A DNA stretch of 64,000 bases, taken from the NCBI GenBank assembly GCA_009760855.2, contig WPIO01000014.1:467501-531500 (forward strand), read 5' to 3'. Positions within the stretch are counted from its first letter, which is position 1. Each line of letters begins with the position of its first letter. The notes beneath the pieces are model-generated. The model had not been told where the DNA came from. It made no database searches and saw only the letters and a program-made list of their open reading frames with translations. Shown here in pieces: positions 43,143-57,105 of the stretch. Source of the DNA: Cristatella mucedo (lineage: Eukaryota > Bryozoa > Phylactolaemata > Cristatellidae). Both the position numbers and the translations under genes were made by a program.

Positions 43143-43450
43143 CAGAGACAGAGGGAGACAGAGAGACAGAGATACAGAGGGAGACAGAGAGACAGAGACA
43201 GAGCGACAGAGAGATAGAGAGAGACAGAGAAAGAGATAGAGACAGACACAGAGACAGAGGGAGACAGAGGGAGACAGAGAGACAGAGGGAGACAGAGAGA
43301 CAGACAGAGCGACAGAGAGATAGAGAGAGACAGAAACAGAGAGGGAGACAGAGAGAGAAGGAGAGAAGAGACAGAGAGGGAGACAGAGAGAGAAGGAGAG
43401 AAGAGACAGAGAGGGAGAAGGAGAGAGAAGGAGGGAGAGGGAGGGAGATG
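43073..43450. repeat. (GA)n/GACAGA purine array after a C12 run
   Basis: About 360 bp of GAGA, GACAGA and GGGAGACAGA units with longer internal duplications (AGAAGGAGAGAAGAGACAG twice near 43355-43410). It is preceded by a C-rich run. All long open frames here are artefacts of it. Confidence 0.97.
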
Positions 43451-43525
43451 TATATATAATTCATTTGTATAGCATCCTAAGAAAGCTTAATCTCTATTCA
43501 GGCGCTGCTTCACATATGCCACAGC
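43451..43525 (-). repeat. SINE-2 tail fragment
   Basis: It reads ATAATTCATTTGTATAGCATCC, then CTTAATCTCTATTCAGGCGC and TTCACATATGCCACAGC. Confidence 0.75.
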
Positions 43526-43699
43526 TGCCCTGGTTAATTAAATTCCACAAGTAAATCGCTGTTATTAAATTCATCAGTTTTGTGACCCGTCGTACGGTAA
43601 TGAACAGACGGTGGGCACAATTCACTTAGCCTCAATAGTGCCGGCCCTGAATTGCGTATATTTGATTACTACCATTGGTTCATACGATTATTATCATAC

Positions 43700-43815
43700 G
43701 ATTATTTCCACTCACCATTCAATCGTGTTTCCTTTACAGCAAATGTAAAGCGCCTAGAAAGAGATTGAGTTCTATGAGGGTGCTTTATTATTATGATTGT
43801 TATTATTACTATGAT
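43700..43815 (+). repeat. LINE-A 3' tail fragment
   Basis: It reads CACTCACCATTCAATCGTG, then GCAAATGTAAAGCGCCTAG and GAGGGTGCTTTATTATTATG. Confidence 0.85.
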
Positions 43816-45317
43816 AGGTACGGTACATTCTCGTAACGAGGTTCTAGATCACAAATCTTGTCTGTAATTGCCACAGCTCCACCTCGATGGGCAACACTGT
43901 TAAGTGGATTTGGTTGTGACAATTCATTCATCTACTCAATTTAAAGCGGCCGGTCGTCACCACTCACCCATTGGCTTCTCGCCTGCTCAAGTTCGCTTTG
44001 TTCAAAATATTCTGCGAGACAGATTCTACACCACCAGGTAAGCTCTGCAGCGTTTCTGAAGATATATTAAATATATGTAGACATATGTGGTAAAGCATGG
44101 ACATAGAACACCTCACGGAAGCTCAGGAACAGAGCACAGCTACGATATGCCCTCAAGTAGCTGCTGACTGCTCCATTTGGCGGTTATCAATATTGGACAA
44201 CTGTGAGCCTTGCTTCTGCATTATTAACTTAGACACAGTTGGCACCCTCATTACTCAGCCGACTGAGCTCAAAAGGGCCACGATCATCGCTTCGGTTCCA
44301 GTCTTTGTGTCTGATTTGCTTTGCTTCTGATCGCTTTGTATCTGATCGCTTCGTTTATGGTCGCTTCGTTTATGGTCGCTTCGTTTGCTCTTTGTGTGGT
44401 TTCATCTTCCTCCTTTAGTAATAAGCACTTCTGTTCATGGCAGGCGTATAAGAATAATCTTGGCATCTTTCCGTGTAGCCATCGCCATTAGCGGAAGTTC
44501 TTCTTTGAGATCTGCCTCTAACACTATAGCTGTGTGCACGGTTTGTCGGCAATGTGCGTGCAAATTCGATTTTAAGAATTTAGATGCAATTTTGCAGTTT
44601 CACAAACTCGAGTGGAGTTCCTACATTGCACGGTGCGCATTAGTTTAATTTTTAAGTTTTCTTTTAATTTAAAGCATGCCGTAAATGCTGCCAATCACCG
44701 CTGATTTAAAGATGTTCGTCACTGATGAAACCAAACGTGTCATTATAAAAGAACGCTGCGGGCGTAGCCAGTTGAGTTACTTCGCGAATTAATCGGTATG
44801 CTAAAGATATGATCACCATCTTGCAGCCAGGGTGGTAAATTTTTGATAGCCATTGAACTAATAAAGTTTCTTTCTTTTGTAGGCAGTCATTACATGGTAA
44901 CGTAACGTCTAGCGGCAGCTGCATTCCAGGTTCTGTTCGTGCTCGACTTTGGAAGCCTTCGTTTTAGCGAGCTAGCAAGAGCTGCAATAAAGTGTAGCAG
45001 TTTATTCCTAAATACAGCTGTTAGATTAGATTTAATGTCTACATTTTCCCTCAATTCTCATTCGATAGTAGAGTGAAAAACCTTACTCTGCCCTACATTG
45101 GCCTTCCACGGCTTGACTCCAAAGCCAATCTAATAGTTACAGCATCATCAAGGTCTTTTGCTACCAACCTGCTACTGCAAGGATAACCGGTTACAATTTC
45201 CTTCATTTCGCAGAAAAATGCTTACTAAGGTCCGTAGCTTACACAGACCGGCTGTTAGCTTAGTAGGTCAAAGGCTGTGTCCAGACAATGCCGTCTGCTA
45301 TTTTTTGGATATTCTAC
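43816..45317. other. stretch without recognised genes
   Basis: It contains the minisatellite at 44325-44392. No frame shows a known motif. Confidence 0.5.
44325..44392. repeat. 16-bp minisatellite
   Basis: Four to five units of TCGCTTCGTTTATGG-like sequence follow one another (two perfect copies at about 44345-44376, with diverged units on both sides). Confidence 0.85.
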
Positions 45318-45690
45318 GCTCCATTTCTACTAAATGCTCTCAAAGCCTAAAACTCACTCCCGACCTGCGTCGCGACATTTCTTGACTTGTCCACATCTAA
45401 AAAGAAACTGAAAAACGCACCTATTTATGACAAAATTTAGTGGGTCCCTGTGATTCGTCCTTTATATGCTTTTGCGCGCTGACACTGTTGCATGCTTCCA
45501 CTAACCACACTTGCATTCTGACCTTATGCATGTCACCTTCAACCTTGTTATTCTTGTTGTTTATTGAGCATTACACCGCTAACCATTTGACCGTGCTTCC
45601 TTTGCCGCAATTGTAAAGCGCATAGACAGAGATTGAGTTCTCTGAGGGCGCTTTATCAAATGTATTATTATTCTTATTATTAAATGCATA
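45318..45690 (+). mobile_element. LINE-A 3' copy, 5'-truncated
   Basis: It reads GCTCTCAAAGCCTAAAACTC, the 3' UTR, then AAAGCGCATAGACAGAGATTG and GGGCGCTTTATCAAATG with (TTA)n. Confidence 0.85.
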
Positions 45691-45920
45691 AATTGTTCTC
45701 TTAATATCCACATGCTCATCAGCAGTTCTTTGTTGTGCAAGATGAATGCTGTTTCCTCCCGAGTGCATGCTGAAGCCGTTTAAGCTTAGAGTACCCAATC
45801 AATAATTCTGGTGCTGAGCAGCCACTTTTTCGTGATTTCGGCCATTTACACGAACAAACGACCTCCCTTACCCGCCGACTCGCACATATACAAGTGTGCT
45901 TGCGTATGTACAGGTATCTA

Positions 45921-46055
45921 GTGCCTATACTTAATGGCTGAGGGACCGTGGATTCAAGTCCTGCAGCAGGCGATTCTCGGCATCCCGTTGCAAGCAGGCT
46001 TGATAGCCTGCAAGTTCTTCTATCTCTATCTAAATGAGGCAGTTTTAAAAGCCAA
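45921..46055 (+). repeat. SINE-1 copy, diverged
   Basis: The B-box-like GACCGTGGATTCAAGTCC is followed by GCAGGCGATTCTCGGC, TTGATAGCCTGCAAGTTC and AAATGAGGCAGTTTTAAA. Confidence 0.6.
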
Positions 46056-46529
46056 ACCTTCAGTTTTGCTTCTTTTTTTATACACATTTTGGTATCTATT
46101 TATAAATTAGCTGCACTGAAACAAATGGATGGGCAGAAAGAATTAATAATACTCTGAATAATCTATGTACCAGTATGTTCTGAATAATGTGCAAGTACAG
46201 ACACCTTTGACCACGACTAAACAGCAGATTATAAGAACTTATATAGCCGTATAAGGTAGCACGCTGGCCAGCCGACGCCCTTGGGTAGGCTCAGGGAGGT
46301 GGCAGCTTCCTTGTCCCCCCTATTCTAACCAGCTTTTTACAGGATGCTCATAGCGAGCATTGGCTCGATTGACTTTGTGTTACTTCAAGACAAGTAAGCG
46401 GCCCGATATTCTTCGGTGCTGAGTATGAATCTATTTCCCTACCTAAATTTGAAGCTGCTACCTCGAAAGGATAGGCTCAACTTCTTGAAAGTCTGCCTTC
46501 CAGAATTTTGTAAAATGTAGAATTATAAA

Positions 46530-46625
46530 ATATATTTGTATAGCCCCGTAAGAGAACTTAATCTCTGTCTAGGCGCTTCACATATGCCACGGTGCTAGAG
46601 GCCTTGACTTCGGTCATCAGATACA
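46530..46625 (-). repeat. SINE-2 tail fragment
   Basis: It reads TATTTGTATAGCCCCGTAAG, then TCTGTCTAGGCGCTTCACAT and GCCACGGTGCTAGAGGCC. Confidence 0.75.
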
Positions 46626-46671
46626 TTAATAATAATAACAATACATCTGCATAGCGCCCTTAGAGTAATAC

Positions 46672-46728
<57 letters not shown>

Positions 46729-46860
46729 GGCACTTTACAGATGCTGAATATACAGCATTACCAAATGTTTAATGATAGCACCCGCAAGCAGCAGGCACAG
46801 CATAAGCAGGTACATACACACAAAGGACGACTTACAAGGACCCACCAATTCACTTTGACC
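46626..46860 (-). repeat. LINE tail of the third family with a (CT)n expansion
   Basis: The hairpin (CATAGCGCCCTTAGAGTAATA ... TAGGCACTTTACAG) contains a (CT)27 run at 46674-46727 in place of the usual CTCTTTCT. The flank GATAGCACCCGCAAGCAG equals that at 32.98 kb. Confidence 0.8.
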
Positions 46861-48264
46861 TTGGTCAAGGCGAGCATCTTAACCATTTTGCTAGACCAAC
46901 GAGGCCATTGCAAGCTCTACAAGGTTTTGGCAGGGAAAAGCAGAGAGCTGTTGACCGGGAATGCGTGAAGCAAGGCGGAGCCCTTTCATGAACTAACTGT
47001 TGAACCAAACGTCCAATTCTGACTTTATCTTGCCAAGTGACGCTTAGAATAAGTCGAAACGAACGAAAGGCTCGTTGCAAGAGGTGGCAGCTGCCAGCCT
47101 TGACCTGGTAGGAGAAAGTCAAGTCTGACACGAGATCGCTGGCCACTTGGCCAGGCTGCACGACATTTCGGAGGCCCTGGAGGGATGCCCCCAGGCCCTC
47201 CTTGCAGGGAGCTCCGCCCCGCCCCAGATCCCCGTACCGCCCAGTGAGCTCCAATCCTGGCTTCGCCACGGTTCGTTGCTATTCGTGTGCCTATCGCGAT
47301 GAGGCTCGGTACAGTTGGAGGTCCTGTCGGGGGGGGGGGGGGCACCATGATCTCGCAATACTGACAGAACTTCTACTCCTGTGTTAGTAGACCGTCACGA
47401 CCAGCCGTTCGCCTGTCCGAGAACGCCTTCACGGTTCAAATGACCGAGTGCAAGGCATTGCCAGCATCGCTATGCTGTTTTGGCAACGCCTGCAATAATT
47501 CCTGCATAATCAATACCAAATGCTCCGACAGATATAAAAGAAGGCGAACTTAACTGGAAGCATGAGGTCGAGGAGGTACGAGTGGCACGTGTTTCTCTGC
47601 TGAGCCGCCCTACCGGTCTCTCCAATGCGCTCGATGACTTCAATGGTCACGGCAAACATGCCGATTAAGCGATTGTGCGCTCGCCAAAATGGCGATCTCC
47701 AGGGCTTACAAATGCAGCATCCTAATTCGGGCCACGGCCTCAATCTCACAATCTGCCGATCGTGTATTAGGTTATGTACAATCTAATTTTGCTTGCAGAG
47801 CAGCTAGTCGCTGCGCCTGCAAGAATCCTGGCTAAATTGATGGTGTCATCGAGAGATTTTAAAAAGAGGCCGGCGGTACAGGCCACAAGCACGACTAGCA
47901 GGAGCAAGTGGGACCCACAATGCAGAGAGGACGCTATCTCGTGCAGTTGTTTGATCGACGCTTGCAGACTATCAATCTCACCACTCGTATAGGCCCAGCA
48001 CTGCATCCCCGTCTGTGACCATTAGCAATAAGACAATCAGGCGATTTGTCTGAATATCGGTGCAGTGCAGTGCACAGAGAATCGGCAGAGATGTTTGTCG
48101 CACGCTTCTGGTCGAGGGGCAGCACTGAGCCTGAGCGAAGTGGTTCATAAGAGCCAGCTGCTCCTTCTTGCACACGTGTCGTGGCCATTGTCTTGTCTTG
48201 TTCACGATAATGCAGCAACAAGCATCACCCTGTTAGTCATCGAGGTGCGTACCAACAAGGCGAG
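46861..48264. other. stretch without recognised genes
   Basis: It is GC-rich at 47,100-47,350, with a (G)14-like run at 47329-47342. I recognise no gene or repeat family in it. Confidence 0.5.
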
Positions 48265-49715
48265 CCCAGAGAGTGACCGAGAGAACTTAAGCAACTTCCG
48301 CCCAGTCTCCCTTCTACCATTCCTATCAAAGACACCGGAACGAGTTGTGGCAGACCAGCTGAACTCACGTATTGAAACTTCAGACCATGCTAGTAAGTTC
48401 CAGTCTGGTTTTAGAACTAATCATTCCACAGATTCAGCATTGCTTCGGGTGTATAAAGACCTACTGAGGAATGCAGACATGGGTAGAGTGTCTCTGCTCG
48501 TTTTGCTCGATCCTTCGGCAGCTTTTGATGCTATCGATCGCAAAGTCCTTCTTGAGCGCCTCTCATCTCGCCCGGGCATCACTGGCACTGCATTTCAATG
48601 ATTCGGGTCCTATCTCAGTGGGAGACTCCAGATTTATTGATGTTAATGGACAAAGATCATCCGAGGAACCTCTGAAATATGGGGTACCTCAGGGGTCTGT
48701 GTTTGGCTCCATTCTTTTCACGGTCTACACTCTCTCTCTTGCCAATGTGATTGCCTAGCAAATCTTGGCTTTCATTTCTATGCGGATGACGCTCATTTGT
48801 ACCTTTGCTTTTACCCTCCCAGCCCTCCAGCACCTCGAATTCTTTCAACTCCCTTGCTGCATGCATTGATGACATCCGCACATATATGGCAGCAAATTTT
48901 CCTTAGTGACCTTTCATTAGACGATCACATCAGCTCCACAGCCAAGTCTGGATACTTTCAGCTACTTAATATTACTAAAATTTGGGCTTGTTTAGACAGG
49001 GATACCACATCCAAACTGGTCCATGCATTTGTGACATCCCGCCTTGACTTCTGTAACTCACTGCTTGCTGGTCTACCATCCTGTGCAATCCGGCGCTTAC
49101 AGCTGGTGCAAAACTCGGCAGCTAGGCTTGTCTGTCGTGAGCGTTGCAGCTGCCACATCATCTCACTTCTCGCCTACTTGCACTTGCTACCAGTCAAGCA
49201 ACGCATTGACTTCAAGGTATTGTCACTCACGTTTAGGTCCCTTCATTCTTTGGCTCCAGCCTACCGATCAGATATACTGCCCCACCAGGCTAAGTAAGCA
49301 TCGTACGTAAGTAATCGTAGTTAAGTAAGCGTCGCCTTTTGGAATCTATGCCTTTAGTTTGTATGCTCCCAAAGCCTGGAACTCACTCCCGACATTCGTC
49401 ACGACATCCCCTGACTTAAGCACATTTAAAAAGGATTTAAAGACGCACCTATTTATCACAGCATTTAATGGGACCATGTTATTTGTCTTTTATGTGCTTA
49501 CGCATGCAGACTTTACATGCTGCCATTAACCAAACTTGCTTGCTGACCCTGTGTATGACATCGCTAATTATGTTATTCCTGTTGTTTATTGAGATTTCTA
49601 CCACTAACCATTCGACCGTGCTTCGTTTACAGCAAATGCAAAGTGTCTAGAAAGAGATTGAGTTCTCTGAGGGCGCTGTATTAAACGCATTATTATTAGT
49701 ATTAGTATTATTAGT
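48265..49715 (+). mobile_element. LINE-A copy 3, 5'-truncated in the RT domain
   Basis: RT begins NLSNFRPVSLLPFLSKTPER, then FQSGFRTNHSTDSALLRVY, LVLLDPSAAFDAIDRKV (motif A), YGVPQGSVFGSILF (motif B) and FYADDAHLYL (catalytic YADD intact). Frames change after motif A and near 48755. About 200 bp is deleted after ICADIR-like sequence at 48,895. The C-terminal region (LPSCAIRRLQLVQNSAARLV) follows, then a 3' UTR with hairpin and (TTA)n. A short TAAGTAAGC-based tandem duplication sits at 49290-49335. Confidence 0.9.
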
Positions 49716-50688
<973 letters not shown>

Positions 50689-50745
50689 TGAGCCAGACAC
50701 GGCAGAGCATCGGTCAAGTTGACCTGGCGGCGCCAATTCAGGCAA

Positions 50746-50920
50746 GAAATAAAATAGCTGATTTAGCAGGCTCTTTTGTAGAGGAACAGAAGAGCCTTTA
50801 CGGCTATCACCACCGTTAGCAGTGGCGATAGAGAATCAGCTACCGCAGGATTTGAACCCACGATCTCGGGAAGGTCGTGAAAAGCAACCGCCTTAACTAG
50901 TGTGCCATCACGGCTCACCG
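50746..50920 (-). repeat. SINE-1 copy, full length
   Basis: On the minus strand the head is GAGCCGTGATGGCACACTAG, with an A-box-like TGGCACACTAGTT and B-box GATCGTGGGTTCAAATCC. Then come GATTCTCTATCGCCACTGC, GTGATAGCCGTAAAGGCTC and the tail AAGAGCCTGCTAAATCAGC. It is the best SINE-1 reference here. Confidence 0.9.
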
Positions 50921-50984
50921 TGCAGCTGAATGCTGTTCCACACTTTGCTATGCTTTTCCTGCACCTTCAGGCTGCCGCTAGCGC

Positions 50985-51078
50985 TGGGTGATGTCGTGGG
51001 CTCGAGCCTCGAGGCATGTGTGAAGCGCCTAAATAGAGATTAAGTTGTCTTGGGGCGCTGGAAAAATGAATTATATTT
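50985..51078 (+). repeat. SINE-2 3' part
   Basis: It reads GTCGTGGGCTCGAGCC, then GTGTGAAGCGCCTAAATAG and TTGTCTTGGGGCGCTGG. Confidence 0.8.
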
Positions 51079-52429
51079 TACATTTTTTAGCATACTGTCG
51101 GGACAATATTTGTAGCAGGAGCATCGTTTTCATTTGAGGATCTCGAGAAGAACGACACTGAACCGGCCTTAATCAAAGGATCTATTCAGTGGTCGCATTG
51201 CCACTCCTGGCGCTGACGGTGGCTGGCTTATGACTGGCATCAGATGGATGATATGGCGAACGGTGTCGGGGCCGCTACACTGCGGGAAGCACAATGTCTA
51301 CTCTGACGACACCAATTGCTTGCAGAGCACGAGCGTAGCACACCGTAACTACGATGCCGTTGCCGGTGTACCGCCAGTTGAATGGTAAGCGGCTGACTGG
51401 TACGTTAAGAGTGCGTTATTCGATGCCTAAAAAGCATACCCGCTTCCGACGAACCCAATTGGACTGATGTCGTCGGGGGTTCTGCTGGTCTCTACTACAC
51501 ACTGACCTGGCGAGGGGAGAGCGAGCAGGGTGGGAAAAGAGGTTAGAGTTTATAGCACCATGAACAAACCTGGTGATGGCTACAGCTCTTGTCCATTCAT
51601 TGTGGTCGCTGCTACGTGCTGTACACGGAATCGTAGACGGGGACGCCCACGGACGTTGGCTTCCTCTCCGCTGTCCCCTGCCGCGTTAGCTGGGTGACCG
51701 ATGTTGGTAGAAAGTGACGCCCAGACTGAGAACTTCCCCTCGAGCCCGGTTTACTGGCCCACGCCCCACTTGAGCTATCGAGACTCCTTTCTCTCAAGAT
51801 CACCAAGGTCACCAAAATGGCTCTGACGACTCTCAGCAGGCTTCTACGATATAGGACGGCAGCTGCACTAGTCTAGAGAATACTAGCGACTGTCGTGACC
51901 TACAGTACAGCAGTGCCACTCATCTTTTCCCAGCAGCCGTTGCCAAGGCTACCTATTCTAGGCCGCGACTACCTCGACGTTCGACGAGCGAGCAGCACGA
52001 GCCGCTGTCGGTCGGTGCAGCGAAGGGTGGCAGGCGCACGGTTGCTTCCCCTCCTCTGCAGACCCGGCCGATGGGGGGGGGGCCGGGCGGGCGATTTACG
52101 GGCGGTCATGCCCCATCACCCTCACTATGGTTGGCTGCATCTGACAACGTCACTACTCGTCTCCATCTTGGCTTAATCGTGGCTACGGCCCTGTCAGCGA
52201 CTTGACCTGCTCGAATCTCCTGCTTTTACAGTCGTGCCCGTGTAACTTCAAGGGCCCAGGAATTTTTTCGCGAACGTAGGATCCGTTGGAATTCCACTCT
52301 GTCTGAAGCATGTGAGCAGTAGCTGTGCTATAGCACCATTCAGGCAGCGTCTGGCAATAGTTGAACTGGGCAGCTGGTCTGGAATTTCAGTCGTTACGTC
52401 TACGCTCGGCTAGCAACTGGCGTCAGGCA
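51079..52429. other. stretch without recognised genes
   Basis: It is GC-rich around 51,900-52,200. No motif is recognised. Confidence 0.5.
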
Positions 52430-52980
52430 TGTAATGTAATGAATCTCCGTCTGTAAATCCACAAAGTGGCAAGGACTACTAAGTGGGTATTACGCTGGAC
52501 AGTTTCCTACGGCCCGCTGAAAGCCATGGCGGCTTTCAGTGATCATTTGGCTGCCAACTGACTTCGTCGCTCACAACCAGGCGAAAGAGCGAAGCATAGC
52601 CGAGACAGAAGGGCTGCTGAGGTAGTAAACAGCAGCACAGGACGGCTGGAAAGGATAGGCAACAGTCAACAGCAGGAGAGTAGACATCGTAGCATTAGAA
52701 TCGTGAAAGCGAGCTCCGAAGTCCAGGACGTGCAGAGCGCAAGCTTTTGTCGCCAACTGACTTTAAGTGAAGGTATAGAACAGCTGATGTATTTAGCGAG
52801 AGGACTTCCGAGCATGAAGATAGCTAAAGTAGTGCAGCAGTTCAGCTAAGTATGAAACAGCCAAGCTAAGGTGGGCCTCGTGGGTCAGCGTAAGGATTTC
52901 GCTCAGTATCCGAATATCAACAAGAGCTATTGCAGCTCCTTCAGCGAAGGAGACACGCGGCTGATCCTCTTGGATTAATT
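52430..52980 (-). mobile_element. LINE-B 3' copy, diverged
   Basis: It starts with the LINE-B end in reverse (ATCTCCGTCTGTAAATCCAC) and passes GTCCAGGACGTGCAGAGCGC and CTTTTGTCGCCAACTGAC. It extends to TCAGCGAAGGAGACACGCGG. Confidence 0.75.
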
Positions 52981-54034
52981 TATTTCAACCATGAACGGCT
53001 GCATTCAGCGGCCTAAATGTTAAGTTAAACTGACTGCATCTCCGAACTTTTTTCCTGAGTTGCACATATTTGTAAGTTAGAGCAGATACAACACGGAATT
53101 AATTCCATAAGGCTGTAAGAGCATAGTTCCGCGAGGATAGACAAGCACAGACGAGATTCTCCTCTGGTTCACTCAGTTCATATGCCATAGCGTGAGAAAG
53201 CAGCAGATACATTAAGCCGCTCAAAAGCTTACAGTGCTGAGCAGTGGCCATCCTAGAATGTTGTTCGGCCGGGGACGCACTAGACACACGGTACCCCCAG
53301 TATTACTCACTCATTTTGGCGACCCCTCTGATCCAGTGTCCGGGGGCATATGTCTCCTCCATCTCTCAAGTACACCAAGTTACATTAACAAGTTACAGTG
53401 AAGCAGCAGCGCCAGCTAAACCAGCAAGATTATGGCTGGCTATCATTAATCACGATTTAGCGACTATGCGTTAATCTATGGCGATATAATAGGCGATTAT
53501 GCGTTAGTCTAGCATTATCTGCGAACAAAAACTAACGCCACGCGATAGGGAAGGCTGTTGCGATTCCGGACGCAGCTTTGGCATTTGAGCCGATTTAAGC
53601 TTAAGGCCGTAGGCACTCTGGTGTACGTCCTGGCAACTATTGAACGCCGGAAACCGTCCGATGCTGTCAAATAGACTTGTCGAGATTATTTGCATACGGA
53701 TTTTATTTGTTAAGGTATTGGCGATCTTTGTCGCTGCCGTGTTTGTGCAACTTTCAGCATACATTGCGGACATTGGCGAAGCACCTAAAAGTAGCTAGCC
53801 GGGCTAGAAGGTTCAGGCGTGACTCGTATTCGCCGTGGTCATCTTGGATAAGCACCTTTATGAGCGCTTGTGTTTGTGGCCTAGATGCAACCGGACATGA
53901 AAACCTCACACCACGTTTGCAACACCAGTTTTGACGCAAGCCTAAGGCTCTGAAATGTTCTGGTTTAAAGAACTCCAGATTAGCTTTGTTTATACTGATG
54001 GAACAAACAAATGGAGACGTCATCGTGGAATATT
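52981..54034. other. stretch without recognised genes
   Basis: No family motif or repeat is recognised here. Confidence 0.5.
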
Positions 54035-54068
54035 GATAACACACTAGATACAGCACCCTCAGAGAACT

Positions 54069-54071
<3 letters not shown>

Positions 54072-54124
<53 letters not shown>
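54072..54124. repeat. (CT)n expansion in the LINE-A hairpin
   Basis: About 26 CT units replace the CTCTTTCT of the normal LINE-A tail, between AACTCAAT and AGGCGCTTTAG. Confidence 0.95.
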
Positions 54125-54125
<1 letters not shown>

Positions 54126-54245
54126 GGCGCTTTAGATTTTCTGCAAAGGGAACACGATCGAATGGTAAGCGGTAGCATGCTTGACAAACAACAAGAATAA
54201 CCTGGTTAGGGGTGACATGCACAGGGTCAAAATGCAAGTGTGGTT

Positions 54246-55016
54246 AGTGAATTATAATAGCTTCATTCAGATGACTGCTTCTACAGCTAGCCATCATCTA
54301 ATCATATAGATAAGATGCCGTCTTCAACGGTGCCTTGCAAAAAATCCAACTAGCTCCCCAGTTCTGTCTCGGCTTGATTATTGTAATTCTCTTTTAGCTG
54401 GGCAACCAAAGAAAGCAACTAGACCACTACAGCTGGCTATGAACATGGCTGCAAGGCTAGTCTTCAAGTCCCAGAGGTTTGAGTACGTGTTTCCTTTGCT
54501 AAAAGAGCTAGGGTGGATGCCAGTTAATCCACGGATACAGAGCAAAGTTCTTATGCTGACCCACAGGGCCTGCAACGGCTCGGCTCCTTCGTACCTAGCT
54601 GAGCTGCTGCACCATTTTTAGCCTCCTCGTGCCCTCATGGACAATAATTTAGCTGCTCCAGTCCTCTGCTTAAAGACCGTTGGCAACAGAAGCTTTACAT
54701 CTGCAGGTCCCAGACTGTGGAGCTCGCTTCCACAGTTCTTACGCAATGACAGTTACTCTCCCACTGCCGACTATGGCACATCCTTGCCAGTGGTCCCGAG
54801 CTTCTACTTCCTTGATACTCACTTCCTTAACTGCTCTCCTGACACGGGTATGCTTCCAACTTTCTCTTTGATGCGTTAGATTAAGTCAGTTGGCTACCGA
54901 ATGCGTACCGAAAGCCACTTGGGCTGTGAGCGTGCCATACAAAGCTCTCATGCATACCACTCACATACTCTTTCTGTGTGGCTTTGTGGAGTTACAGACA
55001 GAGATACGTACATACC
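54246..55016 (+). mobile_element. LINE-B copy inserted in LINE-A copy 2
   Basis: It starts TTCATTCAGATGACTGCTTC, has LINE-B C-terminal coding remnants and ends GTGGAGTTACAGACAGAGATACGTACAT. LINE-A 3' UTR is continuous across it (GTGTGGTTAGTG / TGGCAGCATGCAACAGTG). Confidence 0.85.
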
Positions 55017-57105
55017 TGGTGGCAGCATGCAACAGTGTCAGCACACTTAAGCTCATAAAGGAAGAATCACAGGGACCCACTAAATGCTGTCATAAAGAGG
55101 CGTGTCTTTAATTTTCTTTTTAAACCCGGTCAAGTCCGGGGATGCCGTGATGGAAGTCAGGAAGTGAGTTCCAGGCATTGGGAGCATATGAACTAAAGGA
55201 ATACATTCCGAAAAGAGAGTGGAACGATGCTTACTTAGCCTGGTATGGCAGTAGATCTGATAGGTAGGCTAGGGCCAAAGATGAAGGGACCTAAAAGTGA
55301 ATGAAAAAACCTTGAAGTCCATGCATTGCTTGACCATGAGCCAGTGCAGGTTGGCAAGAAGTGGTGTGATGTGGCATCTGCAACGCTCACAACATACTAG
55401 CCCAGCTGCAGAGTTTTGCACCGGCTGTAAGCACCAGATTTTGCAAGATGGTAGACCAGCAAGCAGTAAGCTGCAGAGGTCAAGATGTGATGTCGAAAAT
55501 GCACAGACCAATTTGGATGTGGTATCCCAGTCTAAATAAGCCCGAATTAATTTTTGCAATGTTATGTAGCTGAAAATAGGTAGACTTGATTGTGGAGCTG
55601 ATGTGGTCGCCTAACAAAAGGTCAGTTTGGAACTGACACCTAGATTCGTACACATTCGACAAGAGATATGTTGGCTGGCAGAGCCTATTGTGAGCGTTAG
55701 CCTTTCCAATTCCTGAATCACACTTGGTTTTCCCATAACTAGTAAATGGGTTTTATCATCATTCAATTTAGGAGAGTTTGCTGCCATCCATGTGCGGATA
55801 TCATCAATACATTTAGCAAGGGAGTTGAGAGAAATTTTTAAGTGCTGGAGAGCTGGAAGGGATCAAAGCAAAGGTACGACTGAATGTCATCCGCATAGAA
55901 GTGAAGGCTTAGATTGAGCTTGGCAATCAGATCGGCAAGAGGGAGAGTGTAAACCATGAAAAGAACAAGACCAAGGAGGGAGCCCTAACGTACAACCATA
56001 TTTCAGAAGCACTTCAGATGATCTTTGTCCATTCACAGTATTATTCTGAGCCTCTCACTGAGGTAGGACCTGTACCGTTGCAATGCAGTGCCAGTGCTGC
56101 CCTGGCGAGATGAGAGGCGGTCAAGAAAGACTTGGTGATCGATAGTATCAAAAGCTGCCAAAAGATCAAGCAAAACAAGCAGAGATACCCTACCCATATC
56201 TGCATTCCTAAGTTGGTCGTTGTACACCCGAAACAACGCTGACTCTGTGGAATGATTAGTTCTAAAGCCAGAGTAGAACTTACTAGTAAGACTTGAAGTT
56301 TCAATATATGAGTTCAGCTGGTATGCAACGACTCGTTCTAGTGTCTTTGGTAGGAATGATAGAGCTGAGACTGGGCGGTAGTTGCTCAAGTTCTCTCGGT
56401 CTAGTGTTGCTTTCTTGAGTAGTGACCTGACTACAGCCTATTTGAAAGGTGCTTGGACATAACCCGAGGCTAACGACATCTTTATGATTGCAGTTATGTA
56501 TGGCAGCAGCAGATTAATGTATCGTAGAAGCAGGAAGCAAGGGAATATGGTCCAGAGGTCTAGTTCTCTTTTTGATTGGGATGTGAACTTCAGGGCGAGG
56601 TCACTAGCGATTCTTGTGAATGTACACATTGAGGTGCTGCATGCAATTGAGGGACAGGAGATCAGGGGGACACTGTTATTTTTTAGATGGACTCCCTGAT
56701 CTTGTCTATCTTGATTAAAAAGAAGGTGGAGAAGTGATCAGCTAGATCATCACATGGATCACCAGGTAAGGAGCTAACATGTGAGCGGTTAAGGAGATGG
56801 TTGATTGTCAACATCAGCAGTTTTGGCTTATGCATCTGTGATTCAACCATGTTTCCATAGAAGCTAGACTTGGCCTTGCTAGGATCGAACGGTACGACCT
56901 ACAGTAGTCTTCATATGCCTGTCGATGGACAGTCGGTCCAGATTTTTTGTATGCTTTTCAAGCTTGCACTTAGTAGACCTGGCTAGTTTAATGTCTGTGG
57001 CAAACCATAGGTCATCTGGGCGGGGGTGCACAGTGCGCTTAGTCAGTGGTGCCAAGTCGTTGAGCATGTCAACTAGTGTCGCGTTGTAGCAATCTATCAA
57101 TGATG

